Shown here piece by piece: positions 50,088 through 59,311 of a stretch of 64,000 bases of DNA; positions within the stretch are counted from its first letter, which is position 1; every line of letters begins with the position of its first letter. The stretch is from contig JBHJNQ010000039.1 in the NCBI GenBank assembly GCA_050330635.1, forward strand, positions 71,526 through 135,525, written 5' to 3'. The position numbers and the translations under genes are program-made. Source of the DNA: CADEDH01 sp050330635. Lineage in GTDB: Bacteria > Actinomycetota > Acidimicrobiia > Acidimicrobiales > SZUA-35. The notes beneath the pieces are model-generated. The model made no database searches, had not been told where the DNA came from, and worked only from the letters and a program-made list of their open reading frames with translations.

Positions 50088-51298
50088 GCGGCCCGCGGCT
50101 GGCGGTGATCAAACCCGACTTCGGGGCCCGGGGCGGATTCGAGCGCCACCTCGAGGCCGTCGTCGCCGGGCTGCGGCAGCGGGGCTGGCAGCTGACGGTG
50201 GTCGAGATCGACGGCCGGACCCGACCCAAGCGCCTCTACGGCCTGCCCGTCGAGCCCGTCCAGCTCGAGTTCCACGACGAGTACTTCATGCACCTGGCCC
50301 TCGTGGAGCGGACCCAGCAGCTGCGACTCGACCACTACGACGTGGTTCTGACCACCCAGCCCCCGACGTACCTGGCGCCCCACCAACGCAAGGTGGCGCT
50401 GTTCTACCACCAGGCCCGTCAGTTCTACGACCTGGCCGGCGCCTTCATGGCCAGCGGGTTCGTCGACGACGAGATCCACCGGGCGGCCTCACGGGCGGTG
50501 AGGACCCTCGAGCGCAGCGCCGTGCGCGACGTCCGCTTCTGGCTCGCCGGCTCCGCCGAGTCGGCCTCCCGGCTGGAGCGCTACTGGTCGATCCCCCCGG
50601 AGCTGATCGCCATCCACCGGGCCCCACCGACGTCGATCCCGCCCTCGGCCCCCTGGCACCGACCACAGGGACCGATCGTGTGCGTCGGCCGCCAGGAGTG
50701 GCCCAAGCGCACCGAGCTCCTGGTCCAGGCCATACATCTCACCCAGACCGGGGTCACGGCCCACTTCGTCGGGGGCGGGAGCCGGCTGGATTTCGTCCGG
50801 AGCCTCGACGCCGAGCTGGGAGCCGAACCGGAGCTGGCGGCCGAGCCCTTCGACGACGCCATCTGGCTCAACCGCGGCATCTACACCGCAGGGTGGAAGA
50901 AGTTCGACGGCCCCCCGAGCGGACGGATCACCTTCGAGACCGACGTCAGCGACGAGCGCCGGGACGAGCTCTACGACGCTGCGGTGGCGGTAGTGGCACC
51001 GGCCTACCGGGAGGACTACGGCCTGACCGCCATCGAGGCGATGGTCAGGGCCCGACCGGTCATCGTCTGCCAGGACGGTGGCGGCCTCACCGAGCTGGTC
51101 ACCGACGAGGTGACGGGTCTCGTGGTGGAGCCGACGGCGGCGGCGATGGCCAAGGCCATCGACCGGCTCGTGCGCGATCCGGCCAAGGCGTCACGCCTGG
51201 GGGAGGCCGCCCGCAAGGCGGTGCTCGGCATCACCATCGAGGCCGCCGTCGACCAGGTCGATCGCACGCTGCGGTCGGTCATGCGGCAGGGGTACTGA
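50084..51298 (+). CDS. Glycosyltransferase family 4
   Basis: 404 aa. GT-B fold: PRLAVIKPDFGARGGFERHL at the N-terminus, LTTQPPTYLAPHQRKVALFY, PIVCVGRQEWPKRTELLVQA (donor domain start) and EX7E EDYGLTAIE with ARPVIVCQDGGGLTELV. Coupled to the hypothetical coiled-coil gene upstream and about 1 kb from a polyprenyl-phosphate sugar transferase on the other strand, so it probably serves a surface glycan. Sugar and acceptor unknown. Confidence 0.85.
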   Translation: MSGPRLAVIKPDFGARGGFERHLEAVVAGLRQRGWQLTVVEIDGRTRPKRLYGLPVEPVQLEFHDEYFMHLALVERTQQLRLDHYDVVLTTQPPTYLAPHQRKVALFYHQARQFYDLAGAFMASGFVDDEIHRAASRAVRTLERSAVRDVRFWLAGSAESASRLERYWSIPPELIAIHRAPPTSIPPSAPWHRPQGPIVCVGRQEWPKRTELLVQAIHLTQTGVTAHFVGGGSRLDFVRSLDAELGAEPELAAEPFDDAIWLNRGIYTAGWKKFDGPPSGRITFETDVSDERRDELYDAAVAVVAPAYREDYGLTAIEAMVRARPVIVCQDGGGLTELVTDEVTGLVVEPTAAAMAKAIDRLVRDPAKASRLGEAARKAVLGITIEAAVDQVDRTLRSVMRQGY

Positions 51299-51357
51299 GA
51301 GGCGGGCGACAACGACGTCGACGATCCGCTGACGGCTGATGCCATAGCCTCATCTAC

Positions 51358-51389
51358 TCGACGTTCGTCCAATTCGACGTTCATATACT
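51358..51389 (+). promoter_or_regulatory. Promoter region with 9-bp direct repeats
   Basis: TCGACGTTC at 51358-51366 and 51374-51382, 16 bases apart, precede a strong -10 TATACT (51384-51389); a related TCGACGATC is at 51318-51326. The repeats cover the -35 and spacer positions, as regulator sites would. Transcription should start near 51396, giving a leader of about 105 bases to GTG 51502 that contains a small GGGAG/CTCCC hairpin. Nothing else is seen in the gap 51299-51501. Confidence 0.5.
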
Positions 51390-51501
51390 CTTGACAGCTT
51401 TCGTTTCCTGTTGCACGCTGCGGGAGCTTCCCCCCGTAGCCCGGCCGGTCCCGGGAGCCCGCTCCCCCGCCGTGGGCCTGGTCCGACCGAGGAGACACCG
51501 C

Positions 51502-52227
51502 GTGACCAGCGACCAACCCACCAACGACCCCGCTCCAGCGTCCCCCGCGACGACGACCACCACCCCCGTTGCCGTCACCGACCGGGTCGACCACCGGGCG
51601 CCCCGGCGCCGACCGGGGCGCGGCCGCGACGAGAACCACGACCACTCCCCGACGTTCCCCGAGTCCCGACTCCGCATCACGGTGTGGCCGGATCCGGTGC
51701 TAGACGCCCTCGGCCACGACCCCCGGTCGAGCTACGTGGAACAGTTCTGGCTGTCCGTGCTCGGCCCGTCCGCCGTCCTGCTCCTGCGGCGCCTGGCGGC
51801 GGCGCTCGAAGTCGAGCCCGACGGGTTCGACCTCGACCCACTGCGGTGGTCACAGGAGCTCGGCCTCGGAACCAAGGGCGGACGCCACAGCCCGTTCTGG
51901 CGCACCGTCGACCGGTCCTGCCGCTTCGGCGCCACCCACCGCAACGGGGAGCACCTGGCCGTACGCCGCCGGCTCGCCCCCCTGTCGGCCCGCCAGATCG
52001 AACGGCTTCCCGACCACCTGCGGCGGGCCCACGACGACTGGGCGGCCGTCCAGCTGGCCCGGCCCCGTCGCCGGACGGTGGCCCGCTGGTCGCACGCTGG
52101 CCCCGCTCCCCTACCCTCGACGACGGCCACCGACACGGGCACGGCCACCCTCCCCGCCCCCGACGAAGCCGCCGGCGAGTCCACCGGCATCGGCGGGGCC
52201 GGGGTCGACGGCGCCACCGATCAGTAG
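51502..52227 (+). CDS. Conserved-looking hypothetical protein, possible winged helix
   Basis: 241 aa from GTG 51502, which has a Shine-Dalgarno (GGAG, seven bases). N-terminus and C-terminus are low-complexity Thr/Pro/Ala. The core (about 55-170) is ordered: YVEQFWLSVLGPSAVLLLRR, LDPLRWSQELGLGTKGGRHS, PFWRTVDRSCRFGATHR and LAPLSARQIERLPDHLR. The helix-helix-helix then RRRLAPLS strand pattern could be a DNA-binding winged helix, but I cannot name a family. It ends seven bases inside the convergent sugar transferase gene. Confidence 0.75.
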   Translation: MTSDQPTNDPAPASPATTTTTPVAVTDRVDHRAPRRRPGRGRDENHDHSPTFPESRLRITVWPDPVLDALGHDPRSSYVEQFWLSVLGPSAVLLLRRLAAALEVEPDGFDLDPLRWSQELGLGTKGGRHSPFWRTVDRSCRFGATHRNGEHLAVRRRLAPLSARQIERLPDHLRRAHDDWAAVQLARPRRRTVARWSHAGPAPLPSTTATDTGTATLPAPDEAAGESTGIGGAGVDGATDQ

Positions 52228-53621
52228 GCGCCGTCGCTCGTCAACACGGCCGGGATCGTCTTGGCCAGGATGGCCAGGTCGACCACCAGCGACCAGTTGT
52301 CGACGTAGTAGAGGTCGAGCCGGGTGTACTCCTCGAAGGTCGTGGTGCTCCGGCCCGAGACCTGCCACATGCCGGTGATGCCGGGCTTCACCCGGAGGCG
52401 CCCGTAGAGGTCGGCGTCCCACTCCGCCATCTCGGCTCGCAGGGCCGGGCGGGGCCCGACGAGGCTCATCTCGTCGCGGACCACGTTCCACAGCTGGGGT
52501 AGCTCGTCGAGCGACGTCCGGCGGAGGAAGGCGCCGATCCGGGTGACCCGGGGATCGTCCTGCATCTTGAACAACGGCCCCGATCCCTGGTTCTCGTCGG
52601 CCAGCTCGGCGAGGAGCTCCTCGGCGTTGGTGACCATCGTCCGGAACTTGAGCACCAGGAACGGCTCGCCGTCCTTGCCCACCCGCTCCTGACGGAACAG
52701 GACCGGGCCGTCCGACCCGAGCTTCACGGCGACGGCCAGCACGGCCAGCACCGGCGACAGCACGATCAGCGCCGACAGGGCGACGACGAGGTCGAAGGTG
52801 CGCTTGGCCCCCGCCCGCCACCCGTGCCGCTGACGGGGCTCGATGTACACGACGGGAAACCGTCCGAGGGGGCGGACGGTCAGTCGATCGGAGGCGATGT
52901 CGGCCAACGTGGAGCTCAGCTCGACGTGGATGCCGGCCTCGACCAGATCGCGGATCAAACGGTTGGACGAGGCCATGTCGACCGCCGTGGCCGCCACCAC
53001 GACCCCGTGGGCCTGATGGCGACGGGCCGAGACCAGGACCTGTGTCGTCAGCTCGTTGGGATCGGCGGCGCACGACGGATCGACCAACCCGACGACATGG
53101 TAGCCCAGCCCTGGTTCCTCGGCGAACATGTCCGAGAACTGGGCGGCCTCCCCGTTCTCGCCGATGATCAGGACCCGACGGGTCATCCTCCCGCTGAGGC
53201 GGTGGGCGGCGATCCGGCGGCGGACCGTCTCACGGCCGAGCGTGAGGGCCACCACGGCGACGGCCCACCCGAGGGCGAGCCAGACCCGGTCGAGCCGAAG
53301 GTCGACGGCGTAGGCGACGAGGCCGAGGGTGGCCAGCGAGCGGCCGCCGGCCCCGACGATTCGGCGGAGCTCGTCGGCCCGGGTGGTGATGAAGCGGGCC
53401 CGGTAGAGTCGGGCCTTCGCCATCCACAACCCGAACGAGACGAGCAGCACGACGATGGCCAGTGGGCCGTCGGGGCCCGGATGGCGGGCCACCGACGCCA
53501 GGACGACGGCGGCGAGCACGGCGACGACGTCGACGGCCACCACTCCGGCCCGCACCCGTCCCGCCGCCCGCTCGGGCGAAGCGACGAGGGCGTCGTCGAT
53601 CGTCGTCCCAATCGTTGACAC
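52221..53621 (-). CDS. Polyprenyl-phosphate sugar-1-phosphate transferase (WbaP/ExoY family)
   Basis: 466 aa. Starts surface glycan synthesis by moving a sugar-1-phosphate to undecaprenyl phosphate. Four N-terminal membrane segments (about 25-145), a Rossmann-like CoA-binding-type domain (RRVLIIGENGEAAQFSDMF), a fifth hydrophobic segment (TFDLVVALSALIVLSPVLAV) and the catalytic domain with KFRTMV, RRTSLDELPQLWNVVRDEMS, LVGPRPALRAE and RLRVKPGITGMWQVSGRS. A TACCGT -10 (53657-53662) lies 35 bases before GTG 53621. It may initiate the polymer exported by Wzm/Wzt at 30-32 kb. Confidence 0.93.
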   Translation of the reverse strand: MSTIGTTIDDALVASPERAAGRVRAGVVAVDVVAVLAAVVLASVARHPGPDGPLAIVVLLVSFGLWMAKARLYRARFITTRADELRRIVGAGGRSLATLGLVAYAVDLRLDRVWLALGWAVAVVALTLGRETVRRRIAAHRLSGRMTRRVLIIGENGEAAQFSDMFAEEPGLGYHVVGLVDPSCAADPNELTTQVLVSARRHQAHGVVVAATAVDMASSNRLIRDLVEAGIHVELSSTLADIASDRLTVRPLGRFPVVYIEPRQRHGWRAGAKRTFDLVVALSALIVLSPVLAVLAVAVKLGSDGPVLFRQERVGKDGEPFLVLKFRTMVTNAEELLAELADENQGSGPLFKMQDDPRVTRIGAFLRRTSLDELPQLWNVVRDEMSLVGPRPALRAEMAEWDADLYGRLRVKPGITGMWQVSGRSTTTFEEYTRLDLYYVDNWSLVVDLAILAKTIPAVLTSDGAY

Positions 53622-53674
53622 ACCATTGGATCGGCACCCGGACCGAGCGCTTTAGGACGGTATGGGTCGCGCCG

Positions 53675-55114
53675 TCAGGCCTCCCAGTTGGCCAGGGTGT
53701 CGATCAGCAGGCGGACGCCGAAACCGGTCGCGCCCTTCGCGTTGATGCCCTCGTCGTTGTCCGCCATCGCCGCCAGCCCCAGGTCGATGTGGGCCCATGG
53801 CCGGTCGTCGACGAACTCGGACAGGAACAGGCCGGCGACGAGGGCGCCCCCATAGGGACCGGCGCCGATGTTCTTCAGGTCGGCGACCGAGGAGTCGAGC
53901 TGCGACCGGTACTCCTCGGGAAGGGGCAGCCGCCAGATGTTCTCCCCCGTGCGGGCGGCGGCCGCCTCCAGGCGGGCCACCACCTCGTCGTCGTTGCCCA
54001 TCACCGCGGCGTAGGCGGTGCCGAGGGCGGCGGAGGCCGAGCCGGTGAGGGTGGCGATGTCGATGACGGCGTCGGGCTCACCCTCCGCCGCCAGGGCCAG
54101 GGCGTCGGCCAGGACGAGCCGGCCCTCGGCGTCGGTGTTGAGGACCTCGACCGTCGTCCCGTTGCGGGCGGTGAACACGTCGCCGGGCCGTTGGGCGTCA
54201 CCGCCGGTCATGTTGTCGGTGAGGGGGATGAAGCCCTCGACCGCCACCGGAGCGCCGACCGTGGCCAGGGCCGACATGGCGGCGAGGACGGCCGCTCCAC
54301 CCGACATGTCGACCTTCATCTGGGCCATGCCCACCGCCGTCTTGAGCGACAGACCGCCGGAGTCGAAGGTGATGCCCTTGCCGACGAGGGCCACCCGGGC
54401 CCTCGCCCGACCGGTGGGGGTGTACTGGAGGCGGACGAAACGCGGTGGATGGGTCGATCCCTGGTTGACGGCGAGGACGCCCCCCAGCTTCTCCCGGGCG
54501 ATGCGACGCTCGTCCCACACGGTGACCTTGAGGCCGGCGGCCTGCGCCACCTCCCTGGCCCGATCGGCGAAGGCCTCGGGGGTGAGGGAGCCGCCCGGCT
54601 CGTTGCTCAGATCGCGGGCCAGCTCCACCGCGTCGGCCACGGCCACGGCCCGCTCGACCGCAGCCTTCGCCCCCCGACCGGACAGCACGACCGTGACCTT
54701 CTCGGTCACCACCTTGTCGGGTCCGGTCTTGAACGCCCGGTAGCGGTACTGGGCGAGCCGGAAGCCCTCGACGACGGCGGCGGCCGCCTCGTCGCGCCAC
54801 CCCTCCTCGCTCTGGCCGACGAGGGTGGTGGCTGCCGTCTTGTGGCGTTTCACCGAACGGGCGAAGGCGGCGGCGGCGGTGCGGAGGACGCCGGGCCCGA
54901 CATCGGCCCGCGGTCCGATGCCGACGAGGACCTCGATCGGGCCCTCGTCGGCCGGTGTCAACACCAGGCACTGACCCGGTTTGCCCTCGAAGCCCTGGAG
55001 CTCGGCCGCCCTTCGGGCCGCCGGGCCGAGGTCGTCCAGCTCGTCGCTGGCCACCGGGTGATCGACGGCGGTGGCGGCTCGGGGCACGGACGTGGCTGCG
55101 GTGACGGTAGGCAT
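53675..55114 (-). CDS. pepA: Leucyl aminopeptidase (M17)
   Basis: 479 aa. Cytosolic two-metal aminopeptidase. Metal and catalytic motifs: ALVGKGITFDSGGLSLK, MKVDMSGGAAVLAAM, GDVFTARNGTTVEVLNTDAEGRL and the carboxyl half KNIGAGPYGGALVAGLFL. The N-terminal domain is poorly conserved, as usual. ATG 55114 is eight bases from TAGGCT, giving a leaderless start. The gap to the next gene (55115-55241) contains nothing else that I can assign. Confidence 0.95.
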   Translation of the reverse strand: MPTVTAATSVPRAATAVDHPVASDELDDLGPAARRAAELQGFEGKPGQCLVLTPADEGPIEVLVGIGPRADVGPGVLRTAAAAFARSVKRHKTAATTLVGQSEEGWRDEAAAAVVEGFRLAQYRYRAFKTGPDKVVTEKVTVVLSGRGAKAAVERAVAVADAVELARDLSNEPGGSLTPEAFADRAREVAQAAGLKVTVWDERRIAREKLGGVLAVNQGSTHPPRFVRLQYTPTGRARARVALVGKGITFDSGGLSLKTAVGMAQMKVDMSGGAAVLAAMSALATVGAPVAVEGFIPLTDNMTGGDAQRPGDVFTARNGTTVEVLNTDAEGRLVLADALALAAEGEPDAVIDIATLTGSASAALGTAYAAVMGNDDEVVARLEAAAARTGENIWRLPLPEEYRSQLDSSVADLKNIGAGPYGGALVAGLFLSEFVDDRPWAHIDLGLAAMADNDEGINAKGATGFGVRLLIDTLANWEA

Positions 55115-55122
55115 GGCGTCAA

Positions 55123-55128
55123 AGCCTA
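55123..55128 (-). promoter_or_regulatory. -10 element of pepA (leaderless)
   Basis: TAGGCT on the minus strand, eight bases before ATG 55114. Confidence 0.6.
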
Positions 55129-55241
55129 AACCAAACGCCCGAAGGCCCACTGCGGCCCACGGTGGGCCGCCGTCAGCCGAGGGCCCGGTGGGTCGGTCCA
55201 GGGCCCGGGATCCGGCCCCGGGGCGGGTGCACGGGACGGGA

Positions 55242-56405
55242 TCAGTGGGCGGTGGCGGCCAGCTCGCCGGCCTCCATACGCCACGACCGTTGCCCGGCCG
55301 GAAGGCCGAACAGGGCGGCGGTGTTGTCGCGGAAGATCGCCTGGTGGTGGTCCTCGCCCAGGTGGGAGGCCTGTTCGGCGATGAGCTGGCGCGACCGCGG
55401 CCAGGTCGAGTCGGTGTGGGGGAAGTCGCTGGCCCACAACAGGTGGTGGTAGTCCATCAGGTCACCGGTGTGGTAGGCGGTGACGTCGTCCTGGAACGTG
55501 GCCCAGACGTTCGACCTGATGTAGTCGCTGGGCAGCTTCGACAGGCCCTTCAGTACCCCGTCGCCGGTGTGGATGCGGGCCGCGTGATCCATGCGGTACA
55601 TGTAGTGGGGCAGCCAGCCGGCGTCGCTCTCGGCCACCACGAGCTTCAGGCCGGGGTGACGTTCGAACACCCCGCCGAGGGTCATCATGCCGACGACGTC
55701 CTGGATGGCACGCATGATCCCCAGGAAGTTGTTCAAGGCGTGGCCCCGGGTCTGCTGGTCGATGCTGCCGGCGCGATTGGTCAGGATGTGGAAGCACACC
55801 GGCAGGTCGAGATCGGTGGCGCACTCCCACAGGGCGTCGTAGTCGGGATGGTCATAGTCCTCGTGGATCGGGTCGCCCGGCATCATCATGCCCACGAAAC
55901 CCATCTCGCGGGCCCGCTGGAAGTCGGCGATGGCGTCGTCGACGCCGAGGACCGCCGTCTGGGCCAACCCGAAGATCCGCTCGGGGGCGTCGCTGCACAT
56001 CTCGGCCAGCCACCGGTTGTAGGCCTTCATGCAGGCGTCTTTGAACTCGGCGTCGCGATGCATGCAGATGCCCATGCCCACCGAGGCGTAGATCAGCTCG
56101 GCGGCGATGCCGTCGGCGTCCATGAACGCCAGCCGCTCCCGACCGATGTAGGCGGCCGGTCGCACGTCGGCGAACGTCATGGTCTTGGCCCGGGCCAGCC
56201 GTTCCCGGGGCTCGAACCCCGCACCGTCGATGAACCCGAGGGCCACCGGCTTGCGCATGCCGGGAACCACGAAGGCCTCGGTGCCGTTGTCGAGGGCGAC
56301 GATGTGGGGTGCCCGGTCACGGTAGGCGGGGTCGATGTAGTCGGTATAGGTGTTGGCCGCCTCACAGACGTGGCCATCGGCCGAGATGATGCCTGCAGGT
56401 ATCAC
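55242..56405 (-). CDS. Amidohydrolase_2 family metal-dependent hydrolase
   Basis: 387 aa. TIM-barrel protein of the amidohydrolase-related (ACMSD-like) family. GIISADGHVCEAANTYTDYI replaces the canonical HxH with D-x-H, as in many members of this subfamily; LPVCFHILTN, LVVAESDAGWLPHYMYRMD, LLWASDFPHTDSTWP and FRDNTAALFGL hold the other ligand positions. Members decarboxylate or hydrolyse varied, often aromatic, substrates; the substrate here is unknown. GTG 56405 has an AAGGGGG ribosome site about four bases upstream. Stands alone. Confidence 0.85.
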   Translation of the reverse strand: MIPAGIISADGHVCEAANTYTDYIDPAYRDRAPHIVALDNGTEAFVVPGMRKPVALGFIDGAGFEPRERLARAKTMTFADVRPAAYIGRERLAFMDADGIAAELIYASVGMGICMHRDAEFKDACMKAYNRWLAEMCSDAPERIFGLAQTAVLGVDDAIADFQRAREMGFVGMMMPGDPIHEDYDHPDYDALWECATDLDLPVCFHILTNRAGSIDQQTRGHALNNFLGIMRAIQDVVGMMTLGGVFERHPGLKLVVAESDAGWLPHYMYRMDHAARIHTGDGVLKGLSKLPSDYIRSNVWATFQDDVTAYHTGDLMDYHHLLWASDFPHTDSTWPRSRQLIAEQASHLGEDHHQAIFRDNTAALFGLPAGQRSWRMEAGELAATAH

Positions 56406-56509
56406 GGGTCCCCCTTCGCTGCCCGGCGGTGGTGCCGTGCCACGACACTACCGCCCGGCCGTCGGCCCGATCACGCCGGTGACCCGGACCGGGGCCTCGG
56501 CGGGCTGCG

Positions 56510-57424
56510 TCAAGCGCCGCCGACGGGAAGCTCCTGAACGAGGGTGGCGGTGGGGGCGAACAGGTCGCCCCGCTCCGCCACCCGGGCCAGTACCTGGTCG
56601 GAGTCGAAGCCGAGCGGCGCCCCCGCCGCCCCGTCGGCCACCTCGTCCCAGTCGATGGGGGTCGACACCGTGGGGGTGGGGCGGGCCCGCAGGGAGTAGA
56701 CGGCGATCGTGGTTTTGTGTCGCGAGTTCTGTGACCAGTCGACGAAGACGCGGTTGCGACGCAACGACTTCGTCATCTCGACCAGGACGCGGTCGGGGTG
56801 GCGGCGGGCCAGGAGCTGGCCGACCGCCAGGGCGAAGCTCGAGGCGTGGTCGTGGGTGTGGGGGTGGTTGAGGGGAACGTAGATCTGCAGGCCCTTCGAT
56901 CCGGACGTCTTGGGAAACGACTGGAGCCCGATCGGCTCCAGGACCCCCCGCAGGTCGAGGGCGACCTGGCAGCACTCGACGATCGTGGCCGGCTCGCCCG
57001 GGTCGAGGTCGAACACCAGCATCGTGGGTGTCTCGAGATCGTCGCAGCGAGCCATGGGCGCATGGAGCTCGATGGCGGCCAGGTTGGCGGTCCACACGAG
57101 GGCCGCCGGCTCCTCGAGCCGGCAGTAGTCGATCTCACCATCCCGGTCGCCGGGGCCGAGCGCCACCGGAACCCACCCGGGGCGGTGGGCCGGGCACCGC
57201 TTGTTGAAGAACGACTCGGCGTCGACCCCGTTGGGCCAGCGCCGCAGGGTCATGCAGCGACGGGCCACGTGCGCCAGCATGGCCGGCGCCACCCGGGCGT
57301 AGTAGTCGATGACCTGGGCCTTGGTGAACCCCACCTCGGGGTAGAGCACCTTGTCGAGGTTCGACAGACTGAGGGTCCGGCCCCCGACCGATACCTCGAC
57401 CCGCTCCTCTCCCCGTTCCGGCAT
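56510..57424 (-). CDS. LigD-type polymerase domain protein (non-homologous end joining)
   Basis: 304 aa. A stand-alone archaeo-eukaryotic primase-like polymerase (LigD POL): LSLSNLDKVLYPEVGFTKAQ, CMTLRRWPNGVDAESFFNKR, the metal-binding VFDLDPGEPA, FPKTSGSKGLQIYVPL and KSLRRNRVFVDWSQNSRHKT. It fills gaps at double-strand breaks, preferring ribonucleotides. Ligase and phosphoesterase domains, fused in mycobacterial LigD, are absent and must be encoded elsewhere. Four bases from the Ku stop, so an operon. Confidence 0.93.
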   Translation of the reverse strand: MPERGEERVEVSVGGRTLSLSNLDKVLYPEVGFTKAQVIDYYARVAPAMLAHVARRCMTLRRWPNGVDAESFFNKRCPAHRPGWVPVALGPGDRDGEIDYCRLEEPAALVWTANLAAIELHAPMARCDDLETPTMLVFDLDPGEPATIVECCQVALDLRGVLEPIGLQSFPKTSGSKGLQIYVPLNHPHTHDHASSFALAVGQLLARRHPDRVLVEMTKSLRRNRVFVDWSQNSRHKTTIAVYSLRARPTPTVSTPIDWDEVADGAAGAPLGFDSDQVLARVAERGDLFAPTATLVQELPVGGA

Positions 57425-57428
57425 CGGA

Positions 57429-58328
57429 TCAGGCCGACCGGGCCTCGGCTGCCTCGTCGGCCCCGTCGTCGGCCCCGGTCTTCTTCTTCGAGCCCTTCGC
57501 CGCTGCCTTCTTCGCTGCCTTCTTGGCCGACGGGTGCTTTCTCCGGGCCTCCTTGGCGGCGTTGACGCTGGCCTCGAGAGCGGCCAGGAGGTCGACCACC
57601 CCCTCGTCCTCGGCCGCCGGCGCCGTCTCGATCTCGGTCACCTCGCCCGCCGCCTTGGCCTCCAGCAGATCAAGCACCTGCTGGCGATAGCTGTCCTCGT
57701 AGCGGTCCGGTTCGAAGTCGGTGGTCAGCGAGTCGATGAGCTGGGACGCCATGGCCAGCTCGGCCTCGGTGGCGTCGATGTCGTCGAGGTCGTCGAGGCC
57801 GGGGATGTCGGCCGGGTCGACGACCTCATCGGCGTAGACCATGGTCGACATCATCAGCGCCCCCGCCGCCGGTCGAATGGCGACCAGATACTGTTTGGTC
57901 CGCATGACGAAGCTGGCGATGGCCACCCGCCCGGCGTCCTCCATGGCCCGGGTCAGGAGCACGTAGGATTTCCGGGCCAGCTCCTCCGGCACGAGGTAGT
58001 AGGCCGAGTCGTAATACACCGGATCGATCTCGGACTCGTCGACGAAGTCGCTGATGTCGATCATGCGGCTGGACTTCGGGGACAGGGCGGCCAGCTCGTC
58101 GTCGGTCACCACGACGTAGGAGTCCTTGCTGATCTCGTACCCCTTGACGATCCGCTCGTAGGGGACTTCGTCACCGCTGGCGTTGACGCGCTTCTGGCGG
58201 ACCCGGCTGTTGGTTTCGGCGTCGAGCTGGTTGAAGTGGACCGTCTTGCGGCTCACTGCGCTGTACAGCTTGACCGGCACCGAGACGAGGCCGAAGCTGA
58301 TCGCTCCGCTCCAGATGGCACGTGGCAT
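57429..58328 (-). CDS. ku: Ku DNA end-binding protein
   Basis: 299 aa. Homodimeric ring that threads onto DNA ends and recruits LigD. PRAIWSGAISFGLVSVPVKL is the invariant N-terminus; YYLVPEELARKSYVLLTRAM and FVMRTKQYLVAIRP follow. The C-terminal extension is lysine/alanine-rich (KHPSAKKAAKKAAAKGSKKK), a non-specific DNA-binding tail as in several actinobacterial Ku proteins. ATG 58328 has a strong Shine-Dalgarno (GAGGAG, five bases), with a -10 TACCCT further up. Confidence 0.95.
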   Translation of the reverse strand: MPRAIWSGAISFGLVSVPVKLYSAVSRKTVHFNQLDAETNSRVRQKRVNASGDEVPYERIVKGYEISKDSYVVVTDDELAALSPKSSRMIDISDFVDESEIDPVYYDSAYYLVPEELARKSYVLLTRAMEDAGRVAIASFVMRTKQYLVAIRPAAGALMMSTMVYADEVVDPADIPGLDDLDDIDATEAELAMASQLIDSLTTDFEPDRYEDSYRQQVLDLLEAKAAGEVTEIETAPAAEDEGVVDLLAALEASVNAAKEARRKHPSAKKAAKKAAAKGSKKKTGADDGADEAAEARSA

Positions 58329-58406
58329 GGGGACTCCTCACCCGCCGCCGATGCCCCGGCGACGACTGCGTCGACCCCCGGGTGGGGTCGTGCTGACCGT
58401 GGGCCC

Positions 58407-58412
58407 AGGGTA
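58407..58412 (-). promoter_or_regulatory. Probable -10 of ku-ligD
   Basis: TACCCT on the minus strand, about 78 bases before the ku ATG; a conventional leader with a ribosome site. Confidence 0.35.
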
Positions 58413-58437
58413 CCGCTCCCGCCCCCGGGCCGACCGA

Positions 58438-59307
58438 TCAGCCGAGGGAGGCCCGACCGACCAGATCGATGCCGAAGCCGGTGAGTATGGCCAGGTACAG
58501 GAGCCCGGTGGCGGCCATCACGGCGGCGTACTGCCGCTCCCGGAGCGCGGCCAGGGTGACGCCGACGAGGCCGATCGTGGTGACCACGCACGCCCCCCAG
58601 AACCAGCCGAGCATGCCGGCGTAGCCGTCGTCGATGGCGCCCGTCCACACCGACACCATACCCGTCGGAACGAGCAGGAGCGCCACCTCGGGCAACCACA
58701 GGACGCCGGTCCAGCGGACCAGCTCGACGAGCGGGGCCCGGTTCAGGCCGGGCTGGACCAGGTACCAGTGGCCGAGGAGCATGGCATCGCTGACGGCACC
58801 GAGGAAGGCGGCCCCGACGACCATCCGGGCGACGCTGAGCCACAGTGGGTCCCCGGCATGGATCCCGGCCATCACGAGACCGACGAGACCGATGGCGGGG
58901 GCGACGAGGTCGAGGCGGGGATCGAACTCGGCGGATGACGGGGCGTCGCCCCCGACGGCGTCATCGGCGGCCGGGGCCGACGCCGGGGCCACCATGGCGC
59001 CGACGCGCTCCCGGGCCGCAGCGGCCCTGGCCCGCGGGCCGGCCACGCCGGCGGCCCGCCGCCGATACGACAACAGCCCGGCCGCGGCCGTCGCCACCGC
59101 AACCCCGAGGGCCGGCAGGTCACGCCCCGGGACCGAGTCGAGGCGGAGCCCGATGACGAAGGCGCCGAGGGCCAGCAGCCCGTACGTGGAGCGCAGCAAC
59201 CACCCGTAGCCCACGCCGACGAGGCGACGACGGCCCGTGACCCAGAGGAAGAACAGGCCCCCGGTGGCCCACTGGAGCAGCACCGACGATGCGTCGAGCT
59301 CGATCAC
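58438..59307 (-). CDS. Hypothetical polytopic membrane protein
   Basis: 289 aa, about eight hydrophobic segments in two groups around a cytosolic Ala/Arg-rich loop (about 85-130). MLLGHWYLVQPGLNRAPLVE lies at the start of one segment. No family is recognised with confidence. GTG 59307 is four bases after the M24 peptidase stop, so it is co-expressed with it. Confidence 0.75.
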   Translation of the reverse strand: MIELDASSVLLQWATGGLFFLWVTGRRRLVGVGYGWLLRSTYGLLALGAFVIGLRLDSVPGRDLPALGVAVATAAAGLLSYRRRAAGVAGPRARAAAARERVGAMVAPASAPAADDAVGGDAPSSAEFDPRLDLVAPAIGLVGLVMAGIHAGDPLWLSVARMVVGAAFLGAVSDAMLLGHWYLVQPGLNRAPLVELVRWTGVLWLPEVALLLVPTGMVSVWTGAIDDGYAGMLGWFWGACVVTTIGLVGVTLAALRERQYAAVMAATGLLYLAILTGFGIDLVGRASLG

Positions 59308-59311
59308 CGGT

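Noticed and set aside
51391..51419. TTGACA (51391) with CACGCT as the promoter of the 51502 gene
   Set aside because: TATACT just upstream is a far better -10 element; the TTGACA would lie in its initial transcribed region. I cannot exclude a second promoter.
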